This document shows positions 44,602 to 53,090 of a DNA stretch of 64,000 nucleotides, one piece after another. Below the pieces are notes generated by a model. That model worked only from the letters and a program-made list of their open reading frames with translations, made no database searches and was not told the origin of the DNA. The first letter of the stretch is position 1, and each line of letters starts with the position of its first letter. Source of the stretch: Shinella zoogloeoides (GTDB lineage Bacteria > Pseudomonadota > Alphaproteobacteria > Rhizobiales > Rhizobiaceae); contig NZ_CP132313.1 of the NCBI RefSeq assembly GCF_030733845.1, positions 186,001-250,000 of the forward strand. Direction: 5' to 3'. Made by a program: the position numbers and the translations under genes.

Positions 44602-45348
44602 ATGACACAGACTGACGCTTCACCGATCCTCATCAGCGAAGACCGCGGCCCGGTCCGCATCCTCTCGCTCAACCGGCCCGACAAGCTGAATGCCCTCGAC
44701 ACCGCCCTGACGCAGGCGCTGAACGACACGATGCTCGCCGCAGACGCCGACGAGGCCGTGCGGGCGATTGTGCTGACAGGGACGGGGCGGGCCTTTTGCG
44801 CGGGAGCGGACCTTGCAGAGTTCTCCACCCTGACACCGGCCAACCAGGACCTCGTGGAAAAGCGCGCCGACCTCACCTGCCGGACCCAGGCGATGATGCA
44901 GCGCCTTTCCAAACCGGTCGTTTCGGCCGTGCGCGGCGCGGCCGTCGGCGGCGGCGCGGGACTGGCGATCGGTTGCGACATGATGGTCGCCGGCGCAGAC
45001 CTGAAATTCGGCTATCCCGAGCTGAAGCATTCCATCGTGCCGGCACTGGTGATGACCGGCCTGCAACGCTCGCTTGGCCGCAAGGCCGCCTTCGAGATCG
45101 TCAGCCTCGGCCGCCTCATCGGGGCAGAAGAGGCACGCGCCCTCGGCCTCGTCAACCGGATCGTCGCGCCGGAGGCGGTCGTCGAGGCGGCGCTGGAGAT
45201 CGCCGGTCAATGGGCTGACGCCCATCCTAAGGCGATGGCCGCCGTCAAGTCGCTGTACTACCGCGTCGCCGACCTCCCCTATGACGAGGCTATGGCCGCC
45301 GGGCGCACCGTCAACGCGCAGATGCGCAGCTTCCGGGAGGAGTGCTGA
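44602..45348 (+). CDS. Enoyl-CoA hydratase/isomerase family protein (first copy)
   Basis: This 248-residue crotonase-fold enzyme has the oxyanion-hole segments FCAGADLAEFS and GAAVGGGAGLAIGCDMMVAG and the acidic residue in FGYPELKHSIVPAL. The first of the two catalytic Glu of classical enoyl-CoA hydratase (the GGGCEL motif) is absent (GGGAGL), so isomerase, thioesterase or lyase activity is as likely as hydration. The start has AGGA 8 bp upstream. It lies 8 bp after the lyase gene and ends in a TGATG overlap with the next. Confidence 0.8.
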   Translation: MTQTDASPILISEDRGPVRILSLNRPDKLNALDTALTQALNDTMLAADADEAVRAIVLTGTGRAFCAGADLAEFSTLTPANQDLVEKRADLTCRTQAMMQRLSKPVVSAVRGAAVGGGAGLAIGCDMMVAGADLKFGYPELKHSIVPALVMTGLQRSLGRKAAFEIVSLGRLIGAEEARALGLVNRIVAPEAVVEAALEIAGQWADAHPKAMAAVKSLYYRVADLPYDEAMAAGRTVNAQMRSFREEC

Positions 45349-46535
45349 TGAAGCCGCTGGAAGGCATCCGCATCCTCGATTTTTCCCGCGTTCTCGCCGG
45401 CCCCATGGCGACGCAGATCCTTGCCGAGCTCGGCGCGGAGGTGACGAAGGTCGAGCGGCCGGGCACAGGCGATGAATCCCGTCTGTTCGAGCCACGGCTG
45501 CCCCGCGGCGAAAGCGCCTATTTCTTCGCGTTCAACCGCGCCAAGCGATCCATGACGCTGAACCTGAAATCGCCCGAGGGGCAAGAGATCGCCGCCAGGT
45601 TGGCGGAGACGCACGACGTCGTTCTGGAGAACTTCCTGCCCGGCGAGATGGACCGCTTCAATCTCGGCTACGACGCCCTCTCCCGCCGCAATCCCGGCCT
45701 CGTTTATGTCTCGAACACCGGCTTCGGGCAGACCGGACCCTATCGCCTGCGCAATGGCTACGACACGATCTTCCAGGCGCTCTCCGGCATCATGCATCTC
45801 ACCGGCCATCCCGACGCGCCGCCTGCCAAGGCCGGCATTCCGGTCTCGGACATGACATCGGGCCTGTGGATCGCAATCGCGATCCTGACGGGGCTGGTCG
45901 GGCGCGGGCGCAGCGGCCGGGGATGCCATGTCGACTTGTCGATGATGGACGTCCAGACCAGCCTGCTTGCGCTTGCCGCCGCCCGCCTCTTTGCGTTGGA
46001 CGAGGACATCGGCCGCTCGGGAACGGAGCATCCGGGCCGTGTTCCCTCCGCGGCGTTCCGGTGCGCCGATGGGGGATGGCTGCATATCAGTGGCAGCGAC
46101 CAGCACTGGGACGCTATCTGCGGGGTCCTCGGCCTCGACGATCTTGCCGCCGACGCGGCCTTGGGGAAGAACGCGGCCCGCGTCGCCGCCCGCGAACGGG
46201 TCATGGCGGGCATGCGGCAGGCGATCGCACAGCGCGACCGCGGACCGCTCGCCGAGGCACTGCGAGACCGCGGCGTGCCGGCCGGCGAGGTGAATACGGT
46301 CCGCGAGATCCTGGGCGACCCGCACAGCGAGGCCCGCGGCGCCGTCGGTACGTTCGATCACCCGGAGGAGGGCGCCGTGCGCGCCTTGCGCACGCCGCTG
46401 CGCTTTGTGGGCTACGAGGATCCTGCGATCGGCTGTCCGCCGCCGCTCGGTGCGGACACGGCGGCGCTGCTTGCCGGGGAGTTGGGCATGGCGGCCGAGA
46501 CCATCGATCGGCTGAGGAATGAGGGAGTGATCTGA
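45348..46535 (+). CDS. CoA-transferase, family III (CaiB/BaiF)
   Basis: The 395-residue protein starts with the family signature LEGIRILDFSRVLAGPMATQ and contains the CoA-binding ELGAEVTKVERPGTGDESR and the nucleophile region with the conserved Asp in DMTSGLWIAIAILTGL (about residue 165). These enzymes move CoA between carboxylic acids, as in carnitine or oxalate metabolism. It is coupled to both neighbours by TGATG overlaps. It could activate the acid made by the aldehyde dehydrogenase or recycle CoA from a product. Confidence 0.85.
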   Translation: MKPLEGIRILDFSRVLAGPMATQILAELGAEVTKVERPGTGDESRLFEPRLPRGESAYFFAFNRAKRSMTLNLKSPEGQEIAARLAETHDVVLENFLPGEMDRFNLGYDALSRRNPGLVYVSNTGFGQTGPYRLRNGYDTIFQALSGIMHLTGHPDAPPAKAGIPVSDMTSGLWIAIAILTGLVGRGRSGRGCHVDLSMMDVQTSLLALAAARLFALDEDIGRSGTEHPGRVPSAAFRCADGGWLHISGSDQHWDAICGVLGLDDLAADAALGKNAARVAARERVMAGMRQAIAQRDRGPLAEALRDRGVPAGEVNTVREILGDPHSEARGAVGTFDHPEEGAVRALRTPLRFVGYEDPAIGCPPPLGADTAALLAGELGMAAETIDRLRNEGVI

Positions 46536-47314
46536 TGAGCAAAGCGAAACCCCCGGTTCTCCTGCGGCGCGAGGCGGGTGTCGCCCATGTGGTCCTCGAC
46601 CGCGCGGAAGCGCGCAACGCCCTCAACCTGCCGATGTGCCTTGCGCTGAAGGAGACTTTCGAGGCGCTCGATGCCGATGCCGACATCCGCGCCGTCGTGC
46701 TTTCGGCAAACGGTCCCGTCTTCTGCGCCGGTGCGGACCTGAAGGAGCGGAACGGCCGGGACGAGGCCTGGGTGATCGCCCGGCGCCGCGCCTCCTTTGC
46801 TGCCTACGACGCCATCGCCCGCTGCCGCAAGCCGGTGGTCGCGGCAACGCAAGGCCCTGTGGTCGGCTCCGGCGGCGAGATCCTGATGAGCTGCGACTTC
46901 GTGATCGCATCGGAGAAGACGACCTTCCGCTTCCCGGAGCCGCAATGGGGCACGGTCGGCGCAACGCAGCGCCTGCAACGCACGATCGGCAAGATGCGGG
47001 CCAAGGAACTCCTGTTCACCGGCCGCACCATGCCGGTCGAGGAGGCCTACCAGCTTGGCCTCGTCGCCCGCATCGTGCCGGCGGAGGCCCTGGCCGAAAC
47101 CATCGCCGGCATCGCCGAGGCGATCGCCGCGGCGCCGCCGCTTGCCATGGCGCTGACCAAGCAGGCGGTGGATCTCGGCAGCGAAACCGACCTCAACAAC
47201 GGTATCCGCGTCGAAATGGCCGCAATCGAACGGTGCCTGGCGGACGGCGGCTGGCGCGACGGCCTGAACCGCTTCGCAAACAGCGTCGGAGGCAAGGAAA
47301 CCCATGATCTCTGA
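46535..47314 (+). CDS. Enoyl-CoA hydratase/isomerase family protein (second copy)
   Basis: This 259-residue crotonase-fold protein has FCAGADLKERNGRDEAWVIA and both usual acids: the Glu in GSGGEILMSCDFVIASE and the Glu in RFPEPQWGTVGAT. It is therefore a better candidate for a true hydratase than the first copy. It overlaps the CoA-transferase stop and the acyl-CoA synthetase start. Its level of difference from the first copy argues against recent duplication. Confidence 0.85.
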   Translation: MSKAKPPVLLRREAGVAHVVLDRAEARNALNLPMCLALKETFEALDADADIRAVVLSANGPVFCAGADLKERNGRDEAWVIARRRASFAAYDAIARCRKPVVAATQGPVVGSGGEILMSCDFVIASEKTTFRFPEPQWGTVGATQRLQRTIGKMRAKELLFTGRTMPVEEAYQLGLVARIVPAEALAETIAGIAEAIAAAPPLAMALTKQAVDLGSETDLNNGIRVEMAAIERCLADGGWRDGLNRFANSVGGKETHDL

Positions 47315-48926
47315 CAATGCCGCACCCTTCGATATCGACGCGCTCTGCGCAACGACGATCTCCGCCGCACTCGCGCGGGCCGCAACGCTTGCCGGCGATG
47401 TCGAGGCCGTCATCGCGGCGGACGGGCGGCTGACCTACGCCGCGCTTGCCGCGGAGGTCGCACGCATCCGCGACGGACTGGCAGCGCAGGGCGTGAGGAA
47501 AGGCGAGCACATCGGCCTTTGCCTCGGCAATTCCACCCGCTGGGTGGCGATCTTTCTGGCGATCGGCTCGCTCGGCGCGGTGGCCGTGCCGATCAACACC
47601 CGTTTCGTCGCCGCCGAGATGGCCTATGCGCTTTCCCAGTCGAAGGTCTCGCGCCTCATCCTCTGCGACCGGTTCCTCAAGATCGACTTCATCGACCTGC
47701 TGCGGCAGATCGACCCCGCGCTTACCGAGCGGCTGCCCGCTCCCGCCCTTCCGGATCTCAAGCAACTGATCGTCATCGGAGATGACGTGCCGCCCGCGGC
47801 CATTGCGTGGGAGGCCCTGCTTGCAAGCGGAACCGCGCCCGCGCAGGCACGGGGCGAGGCCGACGACGCACTGCTCATCCAGTATACGTCCGGCACCACA
47901 TCCTTTCCGAAAGGCGTTCTCCTCACCCAGCGCAGCATGCTGGGCAACGCCTTCGTCTCCGGTCATCGCATGGGCCTTCGCGTCGGCGACCGGTTCCATA
48001 GCGCGCGGCCGTTCTTCCACGTCGCGGGCACGACCCTGTCCATCCTCTCCTGCCTCCAGCACATGGCGACGCTCGTCTCCATGGACCGGTTCGAGCCGGG
48101 CGAGGCCCTGCGCCTGATGGAGGCCGAGCGCTGCACGCATTTTTCCGGCAACGACACGATGGCGCTGATGCTGCTCAGCCATCCCGAGCGCCCGGCGCGC
48201 CGCCTCGTTCTGCGCGGTGCCTGGCTTGCCGCCTCGCCGACCATCGTCGCCCGCGTCATCGACGAGCTCGGCGCGCGCGAATGCGTCGTCGGCTACGGGC
48301 TTTCGGAAGCCGCACCCAACGTCGCGCAATCCTGCTGGTGGGAGCCGGAGGCCGTCCGCATATCGGCCGCCATGCGGCCGCAACCGGGCATCGAGGTCCG
48401 CATCGCGAAGGAAGACGGCGAGGATGCCGCTTGCGGCGAACCGGGGGAAATCCTCGTGCGCGGCTGGAGCGTCATGCGGGAGTATTTCGACAAGCCCGCC
48501 GAAACGCGGGCCGCGCTCTCGGCCGACGGCTGGCTGTCCACCGGCGATCTCGGCGCGATGGACGAGAACGGCAGGCTGACCTTCCTCGGCCGCGTCAAGG
48601 AGATCGTGCGCGTCGGCGGCGAGAACGTCTCGCCGGCCGATGTGGAGAACGTCCTGCATCGCCATGCGGCGATCCGCCAGGCAGCGGTGGTCGGGGTGCC
48701 GGACGAGCGCCTCGTCGAGGTGACCGGCGCCTTCGTCATCCTGAGGGAGGGCGCCACGGCCGAACCGGCGGAGATCATGGACTGGGCGAAATCCAACATG
48801 GCCGGCTTCAAGGTGCCGCGTCACGTCTGGATCGTCGAGAGCTTCGAAGCGATCGGCATGACGGCAAGCGCCAAGATCCAGAAGAAGCACCTCGCCGAAC
48901 ACGCCCGCAAGCTGATCGGAGCGTGA
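47304..48926 (+). CDS. Acyl-CoA synthetase (AMP-forming)
   Basis: This 540-residue ANL-superfamily enzyme has the AMP-binding P-loop IQYTSGTTSFPKGVLL (about residues 192-207), the A5 motif VGYGLSEAAP, the hinge region STGDLGAMDENGRLTFLGRV and the C-terminal Lys region MTASAKIQKKHLAEHARK. It activates a carboxylic acid to its CoA ester via an acyl-adenylate; the acid is unknown. It overlaps the preceding gene by 11 bp. Confidence 0.9.
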   Translation: MISDNAAPFDIDALCATTISAALARAATLAGDVEAVIAADGRLTYAALAAEVARIRDGLAAQGVRKGEHIGLCLGNSTRWVAIFLAIGSLGAVAVPINTRFVAAEMAYALSQSKVSRLILCDRFLKIDFIDLLRQIDPALTERLPAPALPDLKQLIVIGDDVPPAAIAWEALLASGTAPAQARGEADDALLIQYTSGTTSFPKGVLLTQRSMLGNAFVSGHRMGLRVGDRFHSARPFFHVAGTTLSILSCLQHMATLVSMDRFEPGEALRLMEAERCTHFSGNDTMALMLLSHPERPARRLVLRGAWLAASPTIVARVIDELGARECVVGYGLSEAAPNVAQSCWWEPEAVRISAAMRPQPGIEVRIAKEDGEDAACGEPGEILVRGWSVMREYFDKPAETRAALSADGWLSTGDLGAMDENGRLTFLGRVKEIVRVGGENVSPADVENVLHRHAAIRQAAVVGVPDERLVEVTGAFVILREGATAEPAEIMDWAKSNMAGFKVPRHVWIVESFEAIGMTASAKIQKKHLAEHARKLIGA

Positions 48927-48930
48927 CGCC

Positions 48931-49920
48931 ATGCGGATAGAAACCGATGTGACGCGGCTCCTCGGCATCGACCTGCCGATCATCCAGGCCGGCATGTCAT
49001 GGGCCTCGTCCAACGCGGCCCTGCCGCTTGCCGTGTCGGCCGCCGGCGGTCTCGGCGTGATCGCCGCAGGTCCCATGTATGCGCACGACCTCGCCGCGAC
49101 GATCGATGCGGTGCGGGCGGGCACAGACAAGCCGTTCGCCGTCAACCTGCCGCTCTATCGCAAGGGCGCCGACGAGATCATGGACCTCCTTATCGAAAAG
49201 CGGGTGCCCGTGCTCATCGCCTCCCAGGGCGGGCCGAAGCGCTACCTCGAGCGGTTCAAGGCCATCGGCACCGTCTGCCTGCATGTGGTCGCCGGTGCGG
49301 AGCATGCGGTCAAGGCGGCGGCGGCCGGCGTCGACGGCCTCGTCGCCGTCGGCGGGGAAGCCGGCGGCCACCCACCGCCGGACCTCGTCTCCACACTCGT
49401 TCTCGGCCGTGCGATCGCAAGGGCCGTGCCCGGCGTGCCGCTTATCCTCAGCGGCGGTTTTGCCGATGGATATGGCCTTGCCGCCGCGCTGGCGCTGGGG
49501 GCCGGCGCGGCGCAGTTCGGCACGCGCTTCATGCTGTCCCGCGAGGCACGCCTGCACGCCGCCTATAGCCGACGCCTGCTGTCCGCCTCCGTCACCGACA
49601 CGATGGTGGTCGGCCATGGCCTCGGAATGATCCGCATCTTGCGCAACGGCTTTGGCGAACGAATGCAGGCGGCCGAAGTGGAGGGACGGCAGTTCGAGGA
49701 GCGCAAGGCGCTCTTTTCCGCCGCCTCGCTCAAGGCCGCGGCCTTCGACGGCGATGTCGAGAACGGCAAGGTCGAGGCCGGCCAGAGCGCAGGCCTCGTC
49801 GACGACATCCTACCGGCGGCAGACATCGTCGCCGCCATCGCACGGGACTACGCGGCGGCGCTTGCCGCCCTGCCCCGCCCCACGACACGCTCTCATGAAG
49901 GACTGAGCCATGCTGGATAA
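48931..49920 (+). CDS. Nitronate monooxygenase-like FMN enzyme
   Basis: The 329-residue TIM barrel of the 2-nitropropane dioxygenase/nitronate monooxygenase family has PIIQAGMSWASSNAALPLAV at the start, the conserved His in AVGGEAGGHPPPD, and the FMN-phosphate site in LILSGGFADGYGLAAALALG, GAGAAQFGTRFMLSREA. Members oxidise alkyl nitronates; some act as enoyl reductases or protective enzymes in lipid pathways. Its place in a CoA-linked operon may mean a reductase-like step. It overlaps the dehydrogenase gene by 11 bp. Confidence 0.8.
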   Translation: MRIETDVTRLLGIDLPIIQAGMSWASSNAALPLAVSAAGGLGVIAAGPMYAHDLAATIDAVRAGTDKPFAVNLPLYRKGADEIMDLLIEKRVPVLIASQGGPKRYLERFKAIGTVCLHVVAGAEHAVKAAAAGVDGLVAVGGEAGGHPPPDLVSTLVLGRAIARAVPGVPLILSGGFADGYGLAAALALGAGAAQFGTRFMLSREARLHAAYSRRLLSASVTDTMVVGHGLGMIRILRNGFGERMQAAEVEGRQFEERKALFSAASLKAAAFDGDVENGKVEAGQSAGLVDDILPAADIVAAIARDYAAALAALPRPTTRSHEGLSHAG

Positions 49921-51340
49921 ACCGCTTCTCATCAACGGCGAATGGCGTGCGCCCGCCGGCAGCCGATCGGCCGGGGTCCACAATCCGGCAACCGGCGACG
50001 TGATCGCGCAGCTCGCCTTGTGCGAGCGCGCCGACCTCGACGCGGCGCTTGAAGCGGCGCAGCAGGGTTTTGAAACCTGGCGCCGGACCACCGCCATCGA
50101 GCGCGCGAAGATCCTGCACAGGGCGGCGGCCCTTGTGCGCGAGCGCGCCGAAACCATGGCGCAGCTCATGTCCCGGGAGCAGGGAAAGCCGATCGCCGAG
50201 GCGCGCGGCGAGGCGAATGCCGCTGCCGAACACATCGAATGGCATGCCGAGGAGGGCCGGCGCGCCTATGGCCGCGTCATCCCCGCGCGCGTGCCCGGCG
50301 CACGCCAGGTCGTGCTGCGCGAGCCCGTGGGCCCGGTCGCCGCGTTCACCCCCTGGAACTTCCCGATTAACCAGCTCGTCCGCAAGGTCTCCGCCGCGCT
50401 CGCCAGCGGGTGCTCGATCATCGCCAAGCCGCCGGAGGAAGCACCGTCCGCCTGTATCGCCCTTGCCCGCGCTTTCCAGGATGCCGGCCTGCCGCCGGGT
50501 GTGCTCGGCATCGTCTTCGGCCCGGCGGCTGAGGTTTCAGAGCACCTGATCGCCTCACCGATCATCCGCAAGATCTCGTTCACCGGCTCCGTTCCGGTCG
50601 GCAAGAAGCTCGGGGCGATGGCCGCAGCCGGGGTCAAGCGCGCGACGATGGAGCTCGGCGGCCATGCGCCCTACATCGTCGCGAAGGACGCCGATGTCGA
50701 CGCCGCCGTCAAGCTCGGCCTGATGCTCAAATACCGCAATGCCGGTCAGGTTTGCGCAGCGCCCACCCGCTTCTATATCGAGGAAGACGTCTACGACGCT
50801 TTCCGGTCGGGCTTCGTGGCCGGTGCGCGCGCCATCAAGGTCGGCGACGGCCTGTCGGACGGGGTCCAGATGGGCCCGCTCACGCATGCCCGCCGGCTCG
50901 ATGCGATGGCGCGCTTCGTGGACGACGCCGTCTCGCATGGCGCTCGGCTGGAATGCGGCGGCAAGCGCGTCGGCAACAGCGGCTATTTCTTCGAGCCGAC
51001 GGTGCTCAGCGATGTGCCGGAAGACGCAGCGGTCATGAATGACGAGCCATTCGGCCCGCTCGCAGCACTCGTGCTAGTCTCCAGTGTCGACGAGGCGATC
51101 CGTCGCTCCAACCGCCTGCCCTTCGGCCTTGCCGCCTTCGGCTTCACGCGCTCGCTCGCGACGGCGGACCGGTTTTCGACCGAGCTTGAGGCCGGCATGG
51201 TCTCGATCAATCATTTCGGCCTAGCCGCCGCGGAAACGCCCTTCGGCGGGCTCAAGGAGAGCGGCTACGGCAGCGAGGGCGGCAGCGAAACGCTCGACGC
51301 GTACCTGACGACGAAGTTCGTCAGCCATATCGGCCTGTGA
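49910..51340 (+). CDS. NAD(P)-dependent aldehyde dehydrogenase, succinate-semialdehyde type
   Basis: The 476-residue enzyme has the cofactor region FTPWNFPINQLVRKVSAALA, the conserved Glu in ATMELGGHAPYIVAKDADVD (about residue 250) and the catalytic Cys in YRNAGQVCAAPTRFYIEEDV (about 285), with the C-terminal SINHFGLAAAETPFGGLKES. The closest class by motif is succinate-semialdehyde dehydrogenase (GabD-like). It probably oxidises the aldehyde produced by the omega-aminotransferase of the divergent operon. Confidence 0.9.
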   Translation: MLDKPLLINGEWRAPAGSRSAGVHNPATGDVIAQLALCERADLDAALEAAQQGFETWRRTTAIERAKILHRAAALVRERAETMAQLMSREQGKPIAEARGEANAAAEHIEWHAEEGRRAYGRVIPARVPGARQVVLREPVGPVAAFTPWNFPINQLVRKVSAALASGCSIIAKPPEEAPSACIALARAFQDAGLPPGVLGIVFGPAAEVSEHLIASPIIRKISFTGSVPVGKKLGAMAAAGVKRATMELGGHAPYIVAKDADVDAAVKLGLMLKYRNAGQVCAAPTRFYIEEDVYDAFRSGFVAGARAIKVGDGLSDGVQMGPLTHARRLDAMARFVDDAVSHGARLECGGKRVGNSGYFFEPTVLSDVPEDAAVMNDEPFGPLAALVLVSSVDEAIRRSNRLPFGLAAFGFTRSLATADRFSTELEAGMVSINHFGLAAAETPFGGLKESGYGSEGGSETLDAYLTTKFVSHIGL

Positions 51341-51347
51341 GCGCCCG

Positions 51348-52931
51348 ATGAAAAGCTACGACTACATTATCGCTGGCGGCGGATCGTCCGGCTGCGTTCT
51401 CGCAAACCGGCTCGTGACGGCAGGCAAGAGCGTCCTGCTTCTCGAAGCGGGGCCCGCCGACAACACGCCCTATATCCATATCCCCGCCACCTTCGTGAAG
51501 GTTCTCGGCACCCGGCGGACCTTCATGTACGCCACCGAGCCGGAGCCGGGCGCCAACAACCGGGTCCTGCTCGTGCCGCAGGGCAGGACGCTCGGCGGCG
51601 GCTCGTCCGTTAACGCGATGATCTACATTCGCGGCCAGGCCGAGGACTATGACACGTGGCGCGATCTCGGCTGCGAGGGCTGGGGATACGAGGATGTCCT
51701 GCCGGTCTTTCGCCGTTCGGAGGACAACGAGATTCTCGCCGACGAGTATCATGGCACGGGCGGCCCCCTGAAGGTCTCCGAGCCCCGCTTCCGCCACCCG
51801 ATCAGCGCGGCCTTCGTCCGGGCCGCGCAACAGGCCGGCCTTGCCTATTCGCACGATTTCAATGGCGCGCGGCAGGACGGCGTAGGCTTCTACCAGACGA
51901 CGACGATGCATGCCCGTCGCGGTTCCACGGCGGCGACCTACTTGAAGGCGGTGCGCCGCTCCCCGCTCCTTGAGATCGCCACGGAGTGCATTGCAACGAA
52001 GATCATCCTGGAGAATGGCGCGGCGGGCGGCCTTGCCTATCGCCGACGGGACGGCAGCATTGTCGAGGCGCGGGCGAAAGAAGAGGTCATCCTGTGCGCC
52101 GGAGCGCTCGCCACGCCGAAAATCCTGATGCTGTCCGGCATCGGTCCGGGCGAGATGCTGGCGCAGCATGGCATTCCGGTCGTCCGCGATCTTCCCGGTG
52201 TCGGCGAGAACTTCCAGGACCATATCGCCGTCTCCGTCTACGGCATCACCGATCGGCCGATCTCGCTGAAGGACCAGGACAAGGGCCTCAAGGCCATTGC
52301 AAACGGGCTTCGCTATCTGTTCGGGCGGTCCGGCCTCTTGTCGTCGAATGTCGTTGAAAGTGGCGGGTTCATCGACACGAAAGGCTGCGGGCGGCCCGAC
52401 ATCCAGATCCACGTCACGCCGACCCTCGTGGGCGATGCCACGCGCGGTCAAATGGAGGGCCACGGCGTCTCGATCAATCCATGCATCCTGCGCCCCGTTT
52501 CGCGCGGCAAGGTTTCGCTGCGCAGCGACAGGGCCGAGGACCCGATCCATTTCGTCGGGAACAACCTGGTCGCGCAGGAAGACGTCGACACCCTGGTGCG
52601 CGGTATCAAGCTCTCGCGCGAGATTCTCGCCGCTCCCGCCATGAAGGCCCTTGGCTTCCGGGAACTGGCGCCCGGGGACGACAACTCGTCCGATGCGGAC
52701 TTCGAGGCGCATGCGCGGGCCAACGCCAAAACCGTCTACCACCCGGCCGGGACGTGCAGGATGGGCCGGGATAAGCTCTCGGTGGTCGATAGTCGGCTGC
52801 GGGTGCAGGGTATCCCGCGCCTGCGCATCGCAGACGCTTCGATCATGCCGACGCTCGTGAGCGGCAACACGAACGCCCCCTGCATAATGATCGCGGAGCG
52901 TTGCGCAGACTTCCTGTTATCGCACTTTTGA
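51348..52931 (+). CDS. GMC-family FAD oxidoreductase, choline-dehydrogenase-like
   Basis: The 527-residue flavoenzyme has the FAD-binding DYIIAGGGSSGCVLANRLVT, the GMC signatures GRTLGGGSSVNAMIYIRGQA and GALATPKILMLSGIGP, and the catalytic His/Asn pair in TVYHPAGTCRMG and SGNTNAPCIMIAER. Members oxidise primary alcohols such as choline or polyols to aldehydes. It is the last gene of the catabolic operon, and could feed an alcohol into the aldehyde dehydrogenase encoded 7 bp upstream. Confidence 0.9.
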   Translation: MKSYDYIIAGGGSSGCVLANRLVTAGKSVLLLEAGPADNTPYIHIPATFVKVLGTRRTFMYATEPEPGANNRVLLVPQGRTLGGGSSVNAMIYIRGQAEDYDTWRDLGCEGWGYEDVLPVFRRSEDNEILADEYHGTGGPLKVSEPRFRHPISAAFVRAAQQAGLAYSHDFNGARQDGVGFYQTTTMHARRGSTAATYLKAVRRSPLLEIATECIATKIILENGAAGGLAYRRRDGSIVEARAKEEVILCAGALATPKILMLSGIGPGEMLAQHGIPVVRDLPGVGENFQDHIAVSVYGITDRPISLKDQDKGLKAIANGLRYLFGRSGLLSSNVVESGGFIDTKGCGRPDIQIHVTPTLVGDATRGQMEGHGVSINPCILRPVSRGKVSLRSDRAEDPIHFVGNNLVAQEDVDTLVRGIKLSREILAAPAMKALGFRELAPGDDNSSDADFEAHARANAKTVYHPAGTCRMGRDKLSVVDSRLRVQGIPRLRIADASIMPTLVSGNTNAPCIMIAERCADFLLSHF

Positions 52932-53090
52932 TGGGAGTAAAAAGAGCCGGTGTCGTTCGACGCTTGGTCTTATTGCAGTTGAAAGGACCCGAACTTACAA
53001 CCTACACATTTCTGAAGAGCTCATCGCGTTGATTGTCCATGATAATGTTCCTTCGGCGCCGTGGCGGTCGGCCATCATGTCCTCTCGTCC

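Noticed and set aside
47193..49145. 650-codon reverse open frame opposite the acyl-CoA synthetase gene
   Set aside because: Antisense shadow in GC-rich DNA; the + strand gene carries all ANL motifs.
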